A DNA stretch of 64,000 nt, taken from Ryuthela nishihirai (Eukaryota; Arthropoda; Arachnida; Araneae; Heptathelidae). Location: contig JAWZYU010000019.1 of NCBI GenBank assembly GCA_038380435.1, positions 18,253,801 through 18,317,800 on the forward strand, given 5' to 3'. The stretch's first letter is position 1. The number at the start of each line of letters is the position of its first letter. The position numbers were made by a program, and so were the translations under genes. Positions 12,081 through 21,589 of this stretch are shown here, one piece after another. A model generated the notes under the pieces. The model worked only from the letters and a program-made list of their open reading frames with translations, was not told the DNA's origin and searched no databases.

Positions 12081-12492
12081 TGATGGCCAATCAGTACGTA
12101 GGAGGGTGCTGGCTCTATCAATTCAACCAATTAGTAAGCAGAGTGGTACCGGCTCAACCAATCCAACCAACCAGTAAGGAGAGTGGCGCTGGCTCTAAAA
12201 CTGCAACCAACCAGTAAATAGAGTGGTGCCTGCCCTATCAATCCAACCAAGCAGTAAGTAGAGTTCCGTTTGTTTTACCAATCTAACCAAGCAGTAAGTA
12301 GAGTTGCGATTGCTCTACCAATCTAACCAACCAGTTGGTAGAGTGATGCCCGCTCAACCAATCCAACCAACCAGTAAGTAGAGTGATGCCCGCTCTACCA
12401 ATCCAACCAACCAGTAAGTAGAGTGATGCCAACTCTACCAATTCAACTAACCAGTAAGTAGAGTGATGCCGGCTCTATCATCCAACCAATCA
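12081..12492 (+). repeat. 40-bp minisatellite, about ten units
   Basis: The unit is 'CCAATCCAACCAACCAGTAA' plus 'GTAGAGTGATGCCCGCTCTA', with about ten copies. Units near the right end are more alike, and the left ones are more diverged. There are no long open frames. Confidence 0.85.
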
Positions 12493-12555
12493 GGCCCGAA
12501 TTTAGGGAGGGGCGTTGTCCTACCATTTAGAATGCTAGTAACTGGAACGAAGGCT

Positions 12556-12692
12556 TTGGGTTGTTTTACCTCTGAGCGGCACTTTTTTGCACACAATGGG
12601 CTAAACGGCCAGGTCACAAGGACCCCGAAGGCTCAGAGAAGGTTGGGGGAGGGGACCCACTGGACAGCTGTTTTGAGACAGAAAAAAATGAA
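12556..12692 (-). mobile_element. SINE-B, 3' fragment
   Basis: It matches the left third of the 33,306 copy ('GGGTTGTTTTACCTCTGAGC', 'AGGTTGGGGGAGGGGACCCA') and breaks off after 'ACAGCTGTTTTGAGACAG'. The tRNA head is missing. Confidence 0.85.
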
Positions 12693-13079
12693 AGTATCGG
12701 TTGCAGAGGCTCCTTAATTGCTATGCTACTACACCACTACTAAGTGGAATGAAGGCGAAAAAATATTAAGCATATGTGTTACACGCATTTTTCAAGAATT
12801 TTTTAAAACTACCAAACTGGACGTAAATTTTTTTATACTGAAACGACAATCCACTCACTTGACCTTCTTTATTTTTTTCTGCTTCTATCCTGTCTCTTAT
12901 AAGGTGTACCTTGTCAAGCATACATCTAAAAATACTAGAAATCCATCATCGCCTTTTGATTCCTAGACCACCACTCCGACTCCGATGTGACCTTGAATGC
13001 GATACCGGATCTAAATTTCTTAAAAATGTCTGAGATCAACTGCCCGAAATAGTTCTATGTATCAATTGTTAGCTCTAGG
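12693..13079. other. Unassigned
   Basis: Nothing recognised. Confidence 0.4.
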
Positions 13080-13087
13080 GGTGTAGC

Positions 13088-13422
13088 CAGTGGCGCACTC
13101 AGGATTTAATCTTGGGAGGAGGGGGGGGGGGGACGGCCCCTCTGGCCCGGCTAGGGCAAACGAAGTAGCGCTCGGTCCGCCCGAGTCGTTCTCCTTGTGT
13201 TCCCAGCGGCCGTGATTCCTGAAAGCTATTGGGTATTCCCACCTTATGTGACCGCTAATTCATAAGTAGTATAGAAATAGAAGACACGTCACAACATAAA
13301 TAGAAAAAAATGAATTTTAATTAGAAAAAGATTTTTGGAAAAATTTCTAGTGTTTCTTTTTTCCTTTTCCTTTGGGGGGTGCCAGGGCCCCTTGCCCCCC
13401 CCCCCCTCTGAGTGCGACATTG
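13088..13422. mobile_element. hAT MITE with 8-bp TSD (family 2)
   Basis: Perfect 8-bp duplications GGTGTAGC flank a 335-bp element (13,080-13,087 and 13,423-13,430). Terminal inverted repeats are CAGTGGCGCACTCAG and, from the right, CAATGTCGCACTCAG. Inside each end lies a long G (left) or C (right) run. The 8-bp duplication and CAG..CTG ends are typical of hAT non-autonomous elements. Confidence 0.85.
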
Positions 13423-13439
13423 GGTGTAGCTATGGGGAA

Positions 13440-14075
13440 GAGCTACTCCCGAAAGTGAATCGGAGTTAGCAAAATTCGAAGCGATTTTGTAAAATTCAAG
13501 TGAGTTGGGAAAATTTATATTTTTTGTTGTAAAATTAAAGGGAGTTAGCAAAATCTAAGGTAGTTGTCAAAATCGAGGCAACTTGGGAAAATCTAGGACA
13601 GTTGGTAGAATTCGAATTCATTTGGTAAAATACAGGTGAATTAGCAAAATCTTGGGGAGTTTGCAAAATTCGAATCCACTTGATAAAATACAGGCGAGTT
13701 CTAAAAATTGGGATTGTTTTTGGGAAATTAAGGAGAGTTGGCAAAATCTAGAGGAATTGGGAAAATTGGGAAGCACTTGGCAAAATAATACAAGTTTGCA
13801 AAATCTTGAAGAGTTCTCAGAATATGAAGTGACTCGGCAAATTCAGGGAAGATGTAAAAATTTGAATTTGTTTTCTGTAAAATTAATGCGAGTTGGCAAA
13901 ATCTTGGACAGTTGGGCAAAATTCAAAGCGCTTGGTAAAATACAGGTGAGTTGTAAAAATTGCGATTGGTTTTGTAAAATTAAGCAGAATTGGCAAAATC
14001 GAGAAAACTTGGCAAAATCTTGTGGAGTTGGCAAAATTCGAAGCCACTCGGTAAAGAAAAAGTGAGTTGTGAATT
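13440..14075 (+). repeat. Degenerate 21-22-bp periodic repeat, block 1
   Basis: Nearly every 20-23 bp the motif 'TTGGCAAAATC' or 'TTGGTAAAATA' recurs. A larger pattern repeats too: 'AAATACAGGTGAGTT' at about 13,629, 13,688 and 13,938, each followed by 'GTAAAAATTG' or similar. Long plus and minus frames run through it because the period is near a multiple of three. These look like by-products and not genes. Confidence 0.75.
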
Positions 14076-14104
14076 AAAAAATATAATCTATTTTCCTAAC
14101 AAGA

Positions 14105-14235
14105 AGAAAATAACCTAAAGCATATCGATGGTGCAATCAGTCACTGAGTTCGTATACCATACCATATACCATATTTATACCCCCATACCATATTTATATA
14201 TATATATATAAATATGGTATGGGGGGGGTAATAGG
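14105..14235. repeat. Dispersed repeat end and AT palindrome
   Basis: 'TGGTGCAATCAGTCACTGAG' belongs to the 'AGGAAGATAGGG' repeat family. It runs into a palindrome at 14,150-14,232, with 'ACCATATTTATA' and 'TATAAATATGGT' arms and C and G runs outside. Confidence 0.6.
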
Positions 14236-14399
14236 TGGACAAAATTCGAAATAATCTACGAGCTTTCATTTGACACCTAACACGAAACTGTAGCCTTCGA
14301 TTCGCAAAAAAATAGTAGAACGACTTTCACTCTTCCAGTGTTTTCGTGAAGAAGAAATCATGGGGTGGGGGGTGGAGCCAATTGTTGATAGCCTATGAC

Positions 14400-14662
14400 C
14401 AGTGTCGTCTGAACAGTATTGTAGGCCTCTGGGCAAAGCAATGCACTGGGGCCCCTACCCACCCACCTACGTGAATAAAAATGTAAACGGTCAATAAAAT
14501 TAAGCCTATAGATTTATTGGTACTTTCAACAAAATCAATGTTTAAACATAAAAAAAAACATGCTGTAAAGCGAGGATTAATGAACACAAACTTTTGCGAA
14601 ATTTAGAATCGTGGGGGATCCTGGGCAATTATGCAGTGTGCCCATGCGTTAAGACGGCCCTG
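14400..14662. mobile_element. hAT MITE with 8-bp TSD (family 3)
   Basis: 263 bp between perfect CCTATGAC duplications (14,392-14,399 and 14,663-14,670). Ends are CAGTGTCGTCTGAAC and, from the right, CAGGGCCGTCTTAAC. It sits inside the dispersed repeat that continues on either side. Confidence 0.85.
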
Positions 14663-14980
14663 CCTATGACACTCCCTGAGTCACAAGCTTTCATTTGACA
14701 CATAGCTAGCACTCGCGTTTAGGAGATAAAGGGGAACAATCATTTTTAAATTTACCCTCCCCCTTTTCAGGTGGATAGAAAGCACAGGGAATCAATATTT
14801 TATAGTCCATGACTCTCCCCGCGTCACAAGGTTTCATTTGGTACATAAATCATTAAGTTTCTCCATTGCGTTCGAAAGATATGGTGGAACAACGTTTTGT
14901 CAAATCCACAAATCGACCAACGGACAAATGTCAAAGTCAAAAGGAATAGGAAGATAGGTAAACATGGGATTGGTTTTGTG
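14663..14980. repeat. Dispersed repeat shared with 22,250-22,770
   Basis: Shared words are 'AAGCTTTCATTTGACACATA', 'AGATATAGGGGAACAATGG'-like, 'GTACATAAATCATTAAGTTT', 'CGAAAGATATG.TGGAACAAC' and 'GGAAGATAGGTAA'. A unit of about 130 bp seems repeated internally. The part before the MITE at 14,250-14,399 is from the same family. Type is unknown. Confidence 0.65.
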
Positions 14981-15300
14981 AAATTAAGCAGAGTTTGTAC
15001 AATGGAGAAAGCTTGGCAAAATCTTGTGGAGCTGACAAAATTTGAAGCCACTTGGTGAGTTGTGAAAGATGGGATTGGCTTTGTGAAATTAGGGAGTGTT
15101 GGTACAATCGAGAAAACTTGGGTTTTGTTTTGGTTGTTTTGGTTTGGTTTTGGGTTGGTACAATCGAGAAAATCTTGTGAAGTTGGCAAAATTTGACGGT
15201 ACTTGGTAAAATTTAGGAGAGTTAATAAAATAAAATGGGGATTTTTATTTTGAAAATCATGGCAAAATTACAAAATCGAGACAATTGGCAAAACCCAAAA
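14970..15300 (+). repeat. Degenerate 21-22-bp periodic repeat, block 2
   Basis: Same family as 13,440-14,075 ('CTTGGCAAAATCTTGTGGAG', 'GGGATTGGTTTTGTGAAATT'), split from it by the dispersed repeat and the family-3 MITE. It contains a local TTTTGGTTTTGG expansion at 15,120-15,155. Confidence 0.7.
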
Positions 15301-15559
15301 TTGATGGAAGCTGCCAGCCCCCCTCCCCCTCCTCCCATCCAGCACCCCACTGAACGAAATTCTGGATACGTCAGCGACAGGAGATACATAATTAAATTTA
15401 TGTAAAGTACTTATTTTCTTAATTGGCAAAATTTGATTTTCTAGTTGGAAAACTTTCGTGTTCCACCCCCAACCATAGTCACTTCGTTACTCCCCTGCAC
15501 AGACCCTCTGTAAACAAGATAATAGGAAGCTTGGTGCCTTTGATTTTAAATTCTTACCC
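15301..15559. other. Unassigned
   Basis: A C-rich spot lies at 15,318-15,345. Nothing else is recognised. Confidence 0.4.
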
Positions 15560-15898
15560 AGTATCTTGGACATTAGGTGGTTCAACTTTAGGCAAAGAAA
15601 TATGAAACCTCCTTTGAGTAGTATATTGTGCAGAGAGAGACTCCATTGGTTTGGCCATGTTGCCCGTCTGAATAACTATAGATTAGCGAATAGGGTTATG
15701 AACACTGTGTCTAAAGGTCTCAGAAAGAGAGGGAGATCTAGGATGCGGTAGGCAGACAATGTCAAACAGGACCTTGTAAGAATTGGTCTAGAGTGAGCAA
15801 ATGCAGCTCGGGATTGATGCCTTTGGAGAATTCAATTGCAAAATCTGGTTGCACCGCTGTAACCATGGCTGCTTGAAGATTTCATATGTATGTATGTA
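15560..15898 (+). mobile_element. LINE (RTE) 3' end with ATGT tail
   Basis: The plus strand reads 'CRERLHWFGHVARLNNYRLA' and then 'RKRGRSRMR', the end of the RTE protein. A short 3' UTR with 'CCATGGCTGCTTGA' and a (TATG)n tail at about 15,885-15,898 follow. 5'-truncated, as is usual for LINEs. Confidence 0.85.
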
Positions 15899-16179
15899 TC
15901 ATGTTAAAAAAATGGGGACATAAATAACTTGCATTAAAATTTTACTTTGCTTAATTTAGTTTATATCGTTTTTCCATAGAAAAATGTTGATTTGAAATGC
16001 TCATTTGTTCATTATGAATTCTGTTCATCAGGAAATTAAATGCATGATGGTGTTTTACAAAAATTTATGTATTCTAATTTTTGTATAACCTTCACAAGAG
16101 AAGTTTAAATTTCGTGAAGTTTCAATGTATTTTATTATAAACTTTAATATATATATATCAACTATAAAAAAAATTCAAA
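15899..16179. other. Unassigned
   Basis: AT-rich, nothing recognised. Confidence 0.4.
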
Positions 16180-16470
16180 ACTTCAGTATAGACAATCACA
16201 GGAGACAATCCTGTAGACATGGAACTCATGAAATAATAAACTGATAAAATTGGTTTTGCCATGAGTGGGATTCGAACCCACGTCTCCAGGAAACATGCCT
16301 GTTATGCTACCCCTACACCACCAATGGCTAACCCTTTTCTCAGCTTGTGTGACCTTATAAACTTTCAGGATTTTTTTTTGCTTTATTCCCACAGTGACGC
16401 CATCTATCGGGTAAGTGTACAACTCTGCTGTCTCATACAGATTTTTGTCACTCACGATCATGGCGTCAAA
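16180..16470 (-). mobile_element. SINE-C, tRNA-Gly-like head, left arm
   Basis: The minus strand carries 'GCCATTGGTGGTGTAGGGGT' (box A, close to tRNA-Gly) and box B 'GGGTTCGAATCCCACTCATG', with a 'TGGCGCCATCTAT'-type segment on the outer side. It forms one arm of an inverted pair with 16,545-16,860. Confidence 0.8.
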
Positions 16471-16479
16471 TCAATAAAT

Positions 16480-16613
16480 CAGTAGTAAAGAATCACGGGA
16501 TATGTCCTGTACATGTGGGTTCGAATCCCACTCATGGCAAAAACAATTTTTTTCAGCTTATTATTTCATGAGTTCCATGTCTACAGGACATATACTGTGA
16601 TTCTTTACTACTG
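16480..16613. repeat. Inner inverted repeat with a lone box B
   Basis: 'CAGTAGTAAAGAATCAC' at 16,480 is the reverse complement of 'GTGATTCTTTACTACTG' at 16,597-16,613. Between them is an isolated 'GGGTTCGAATCCCACTCATG' box B. It looks like a fold-back junction between SINE-C copies. Confidence 0.7.
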
Positions 16614-16860
16614 ACTTATCGTTTAACGCCATGAGCGTGAGTGACAAATATTAATACCATCTGTATGAGATATCAGAGTTGTCCACTTCTTGGATAGATG
16701 GCGCTACTGTGCGAATCAAATAAAAAAAATCCGAAAAGTTTTGAAGGTCACACAAGCTGAGAAAGGTTAGCCATTGGTGGTGTAGTGGTAGCATAACAGG
16801 CATGTTCTGTGGGTTCGAATCCCACTCATGGCAAAACCAATTTTTTTACAGCTTATTATT
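16545..16860 (+). mobile_element. SINE-C, right arm
   Basis: It repeats the left arm in reverse orientation: 'GATAGATGGCGCTACTGTGC', 'AGGTCACACAAGCTGAGAAA', then the tRNA-Gly-like head 'GGTGGTGTAGTGGTAGCATA' and box B. The anticodon arm is shortened relative to a real tRNA, so it is not a functional tRNA gene. Confidence 0.8.
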
Positions 16861-16909
16861 TTATGAGACATTCAAAACTGTTATCAACCTCAAAACTCTA
16901 AATTGTGAT

Positions 16910-17020
16910 ATATTAATATATAATTGTGATATATTAATATATTGTGATATATAATTGTGATTGGTATACACATATACCAGTTTAATTGGTATATGTGTAT
17001 ACCAATTAAATTGTATTAAT
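16910..17020. repeat. AT palindromes
   Basis: Repeats of 'TTGTGATATATTAATATA' are followed by an inverted repeat with arms 'TTGGTATACACATATACCA' and its complement at about 16,958-17,008. Confidence 0.7.
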
Positions 17021-17379
17021 TGGTTTATGTAAAATAATCGGAATGACAAAAAAGAATTAATTCGTATTGATATATGTGCCGAATGTGAGACATTAAATGC
17101 CAGGGCCTAAAGAGTAACTTGCGTTCAAACAGTAGTTGGCTCTTTAAGGCAGAATTTATTAATCATGGACGTCTTACACAGGGATGCCAGACGTCCCCAG
17201 AATCTGCTGGAAGATCCAATAAGGCACAATTTCACAACTTCGCATTGCACACTTTTGTTTTTTTGCGAAACCCTCATGCCTCCTCACTTCTGATTTATAT
17301 CATCAGCCAACTTCTTTTTACCAATAGTTTCAATTCATAGTTGGGAATTAAAAGTAAACAAATATTTTCACATCCTTGT
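17021..17379. other. Unassigned
   Basis: Nothing recognised. It may be the outer part of the Tc1 relic. Confidence 0.35.
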
Positions 17380-17399
17380 CCTCCCGTTGGAATGCCGCA

Positions 17400-17990
17400 G
17401 AGGATCAATTTGTTTTGTATTGATTCCCCCCCCCCCCACCAACAACCATGAAATGCCGGCGAAATTCATTCCTATTAAGATGGTTCACATGGTGCAACAA
17501 GAACAATATTCGTCCGACCAGACGACCTTCTTTCATTCATTCAAGTTCAGTTTTGATGCTCGCGTGCCCATTCTAGGAGCATTGGACATCCGAGGTTAGC
17601 ATGGGCACTCGGAGTAGCCTGCGGCTACACAGTTTCTTTTTCAGCAGGGTTAGATGTACTGTGTGTTTTGTGACACATTACTCCCGTCACCAGCATTTAA
17701 ATTACGGGCGAGTTGTACCACAGTATCCCTTCTGTTAGCTCGTATTATAGAGGATAGCCTTCGCTCACCTTTAGCATCGATGAGCCGTAGTCGGCCCACA
17801 CCTTGCCGGCGGCGGTTCGTGGTTTTTCCTTCCTCGGATCACTTTTTTGACGGTACTAACCACGGCTGACCATGAGCATCTCCACAAGCCTTGCCTTGCC
17901 GTCTCTGGAAATACTTTGTCAAACTCACTTAGGTCCGCTGCTTTTCCCATCCGAAGAACAAGAATAACACTGATTAACAGAGCTCAGTAT
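17400..17990 (-). pseudogene. Tc1-like transposase relic
   Basis: Read on the minus strand from about 17,970, frames give 'MGKAADLSEFDK', then a decayed HTH stretch 'GKARLVEMLMVSR', then 'ARCGPTTAH', 'ERRLSSIIRANRRDTVVQLA' and 'NLNAG', and near 17,520 'KKVVWSDE' (WSDE is the second-Asp motif of Tc1 enzymes). This order matches Tc1-family transposases. Frameshifts and stops interrupt it and the terminal repeats were not found, so it is inactive. Short plus-strand frames here are shadows. Confidence 0.8.
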
Positions 17991-18762
17991 CAGGTGTTAT
18001 TTATACCGTGTCATGACCTTCACAAGCGCCGTCGTTTACCTGTAGTTGCTTCGATTTGTATAAAGACGCGCTGGTCAATAATGTTTTGGCTCTTCGTTGT
18101 ATTAAACGTTGGGGCCTAAAGAAATATTACCCTGATAGGCTCACTTTAGGGGCTGCGATTTCTTTTTCAAGAAGTTCTTTAGAAACACTAAATTAGGTGG
18201 ATAAAGGGATCTAAGAAACCCCTCTTCTTCCCACCCACCTTAAAAAAACATCCTTTCAGACTACTATTTATTTAGGTCCTGGCGTTTAATATATCACGTA
18301 TGGAATACGGAATTAATTTGAACAGCGCAGGCCTTAAATATTAGCATGTGCTTGAATAGCCAGATACTAGCAAGAAATTGTAAATAGGAGCCCTGGCAAT
18401 TATTCGAATACTTCGATTATATTAATATGTGGAAATGATTCTCATTGTTTCCTGCATCTGGCATCAGAAAAGTTTCGCAAACGCAACAAGTGAAGATCTT
18501 AAATATTCAAAATTCTGAACAATGTAAGAGAAGAACAATTGAAGAGTTGAAAGAATATGTTTCCTAAGAATCATTCAATTGAATTTTGTTTGGTAAGAGA
18601 GTCAAGCGTACTTTAGCGGATAAAGGTGATATTTGCTACGAATTGTAGTTGTACCTATTTGGTGAGTTTATATGATAGTTTGCGCTGATATTTGTATTGA
18701 AAAAGCGCTGAGCTATTGTTAGTTATCGATTGATTTTATTGTATATATTGGATTAGCGCAGG
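17991..18762. other. Unassigned, upstream of gene 2
   Basis: No recognised element. The last 40 bp before the ATG at 18,763 ('GATTGATTTTATTG', 'TATTGGATTAGCGCAGG') weakly resemble the leader of gene 1 ('TTTTGATTGGATATTCTGCA'). Confidence 0.4.
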
Positions 18763-19284
18763 ATGCTAAACGCTGCACATTCTGAGTGCCAAGCGTTGTC
18801 TGTACGCGAGCGCACTCTGCGATTTGGAAGGAGGCGCCGAGAAGGCCTCCGCAAATTCTGGAAGCGCCTTAGAAAGGCTTCCGTATGCTGTGCCAACTGC
18901 AGTGGAGAGGAGAGTGAAGTATACATGCCGACGTCATCACACACACGCGGCATCTTCTACCTCCCCACCACCAGTGATGTCGGATCCACCAGTGATGTCG
19001 GATCCACCAGTGATGTCGGATCCCTCGATACCTCTCCCTCCGTGGATAGCAGAGATTTTCCACCCGAAGTCAGAGTAATAACTCCTGAGGAAGACTCCAT
19101 CTCCTCCATTTCATTGTATGAAGAGAGCTCCAGCGAAATAGAAGATGACACCTCAATCGACATCCTTGAAGGGGAGTCTCTAATGGGAAAAATTATAATT
19201 TGGATAACCATTTTATTCCTGATGCTCGATTATATTGCTACTGATATCTACAGATCTGTTGTCTCTTTCTTCTCTCTTTCTTAA
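18763..19284 (+). CDS. Predicted tail-anchored protein, family copy 2
   Basis: An intronless 173-aa ORF starting at the first ATG (A at -3). Residues 15-38 are strongly basic (RERTLRFGRRRREG and following). Cys42, Cys43 and Cys46 form a CCxxC cluster, and residues 52-59 read EVYMPTSS. Residues 71-87 hold a TSDVGS triplicate. Residues 100-138 are acidic and Ser-rich, and about 141-160 are hydrophobic (IIIWITILFLML), followed by a short polar tail. There is no signal peptide, so a single C-terminal anchor is predicted. It shares part order, motif positions and a conserved downstream block with the protein at 4,334. The proteins are otherwise strongly diverged. A possible AATAAA lies at about 19,447. 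Function is unknown. The lack of introns could mean a retrocopy origin or a mobile-element gene. Confidence 0.6.
   Translation: MLNAAHSECQALSVRERTLRFGRRRREGLRKFWKRLRKASVCCANCSGEESEVYMPTSSHTRGIFYLPTTSDVGSTSDVGSTSDVGSLDTSPSVDSRDFPPEVRVITPEEDSISSISLYEESSSEIEDDTSIDILEGESLMGKIIIWITILFLMLDYIATDIYRSVVSFFSLS
18970..19023 (+). repeat. 18-bp in-frame triplication in gene 2
   Basis: Three exact copies of ACCAGTGATGTCGGATCC, keeping frame and encoding TSDVGS three times. Absence from copy 1 indicates recent expansion. Confidence 0.95.
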
Positions 19285-19501
19285 GTATAATCCTCACCAC
19301 AGAAATAGATATTTGCTTGTATGAAACTCCATGTATGACTCTAAATCAAAATCTGAAATCAAAATCTGGAAAACACAACAGAAATAATCAGATGGTAAAA
19401 AAAGGATTAAAAACTATCACAAAAGTGAAAGAAATAGAAATAATGAAATAAAAAGACAAATAATAAGTTAAAAAGATTAAAAGAAAAAAATTTTAAAAAA
19501 A

Positions 19502-19645
19502 TGTCTACCCTAAAAAGCCATCCTCAGACGTCCAAGATCGTGGGAGACGGGCAATATCCACTATCTGTTGATTTCCCAAGAGTTCATTTCATCTTTAGGG
19601 AAAACCTCAGATAGTGAATGGCTAACATGAGGCTCTGGTACAACA
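19502..19645 (+). other. Conserved 3' block, copy 2
   Basis: Counterpart of 5,028-5,172, with only scattered substitutions and a few 1-2-bp gaps. It begins 217 bp after the stop codon, against 121 bp in copy 1. Confidence 0.7.
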
Positions 19646-19860
19646 CATACATACATACCATAACATACCAATCATGCATATAATAATATACATACCATAC
19701 ATATAATATACATATCATAATATAAATATCATACATAAAATGTATGTAATACATAAAAATGTATATAATACATATCATATCACATATATCATGAATATCA
19801 TAACACATATATCATGCATATCATAACATATATATCATGGTATCGTAACATATCATAAAT
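19646..19860 (+). repeat. CATA/TATCATA microsatellite
   Basis: Imperfect (CATA)n and 'ATATATCATGCATATCATAA' repeats. It lies between the conserved block and the tail of the minus-strand LINE, so part may be the LINE's own tail. Confidence 0.9.
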
Positions 19861-19861
19861 A

Positions 19862-21560
19862 CATCATCATCCTCAAGCAGCCATGGGATACGGAGGTCCA
19901 ACCAGACCGTGCAGTTTAATTCTCCAAGCATATCTGTCTTGAGCTACATCTGCTGCATCCAGCCACTGCACACCAATTCTAACAAGGTTCTGTTTGACAA
20001 TGTCTGCCCACCGCATCCTAGGTCTCCCCTTCCTTTGAGGCCTCTAGGCACATTGTTCATAACCCTATTCGCCAATCTATAATTATCCATACGGGCAACA
20101 TGGCCAAACCAGCGGAGTCTCTCTCTGCACAATATGCTGCTTCAAGGAGCTTGCAGACTCCTTTGCATAACCTCATCATTAGTTACAAAGTTAAACCACC
20201 TAATACCCAAGATACTACGTAAGCATCTAGAATCAAAAGCATCTAGTTTCCTGTTATCTGGTTTACACAGCGTCCAAGTTTCACTACCATAACTAACCCT
20301 AGAAAGAACCAAACTATTATACAGTCTAATTTTAGTCTTTAGGTGTATACGCCTATTTCTCCACACTCTCCATAGATTCTTAAAAGTCCCGGCAGCAATC
20401 CCTATTCGTCTGTTAATCTCATGCCGCACATCACCATTATCTGTTACATAGCTCCCAAGATAATTAAACCGTGACACCTGCTGAAGACTGCAACCATTCA
20501 GATTAACTGAATCACAACCTGCCTGACCAATTTTCATCACTTTAGTTTTCTCTCTGTTTATAACCAAACCTACTCTACTACCAGTCTCTTCAACAGCTCG
20601 AATGAAAGAGTTCATCTCATCAACATCATTTGCCAAAAGGGCTAAATCATCAGCATAATCTAAATCAGATACTTTCGTATCTCCAGCCCATTTAAGGCCA
20701 AAACCTTTCCCTTGAAGTGAATTTCGCATAACATAATCAATAACCAAACTAAAGAGAAAAGGAGACAAAATGCTCCCTTATCGAACACCAGAGGTAATAA
20801 TAAATCAATTGCTACAAGACTTACCAACTCTCACACACGACTCAGTGTTATTATAGAGAGCTTTCATTGTTTTAACTAACTTGTCTGGTATACCATATGA
20901 TCTCACAACCAACCATAAATTATGACCATCAACAGAGTCGAAAGCCTTTTTGAAATCAACAAAGCTAGCAACCAAAGGTTTCTGAAACTCTAAACATTTC
21001 TGAAGAATCTCCCTAAGTGAAAATATCTGATCCACACATCCCCTACCACTTTTGAATCCACACTGCTCATCACGCAATTGACTGTCAACAGATACTTATT
21101 TCTATTAAGCACAATCATGCAAAGAACTTTTCCTGGAACAGAGAGTAGGCGGATACCCCTATAGTTATCACAAGAACTGCGATCACCTTTTTTGAAAATA
21201 GGGATAATAATAGCTCTGGTAAAATCCTTAGGAACCATGCCTTTATCATAAAAGATATTCAAAATTTCAGTCATCCAAGTGGCAACCGAAACATTCCCAG
21301 CTCTAAGCATTTCGGTAGTAATTTCATCTACCCCTGGGGATTTATGTAGTTCAAGTTTAGAAACAGCCAAACTAACTTCAGATTGTGTTATAGGGCCAAC
21401 ATTAAAGCTGCCAATGCATCCATCATCACTGCAAACAATGGGAGCAGAACCAACTACATTGTTTAGAACATCACTGAAATGCTCAGCCCACCTAGCCATG
21501 ACAGAATCCTCCCCTTCTATAACCTTACCTTGTTTATCCTTCAATCCTTGTATTCTACAA
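19862..21560 (-). pseudogene. RTE-clade LINE, reverse transcriptase
   Basis: The best LINE copy, on the minus strand. From high to low coordinate: 'LELHKSPGVDEITTEMLRAG' and 'AIIIPIFKKGDRSSCDNYRG' (about 21,160-21,380), 'FKKAFDSVD' (about 20,930), 'SPFLFSLVIDYVMR', the catalytic 'DLDYADDLALLA' (YADD), 'INREKTKVMKIG', and the C-terminal 'CRERLRWFGHVARMDNYRLA' and 'GRGDLGCGGQ'. These are the motif order and wording of RTE-like LINEs. It lacks the endonuclease (5' truncation) and is broken: an in-frame TAA at 20,778-20,780 replaces the Gln of the VRQG motif, a frameshift lies at about 21,080-21,095, and another break sits near 20,135. In the family it copies its own RNA at a nicked target. A TGATGATG-type tail lies at the left end. 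Confidence 0.9.
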
Positions 21561-21589
21561 CATAAAACATTAAACTTCTTCAACATAAA

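Noticed and set aside
13652..14065. 137-codon frame with repeated 'WQNLEELGKL'-like text
   Set aside because: It follows from the 21-22-bp repeat rhythm; equally long frames exist on the other strand and no start context or domain supports a gene.
16258..16340. tRNA-Gly gene
   Set aside because: Box A and B are good, but the anticodon arm is irregular and copies are joined to the same body sequence, so this is a SINE head.
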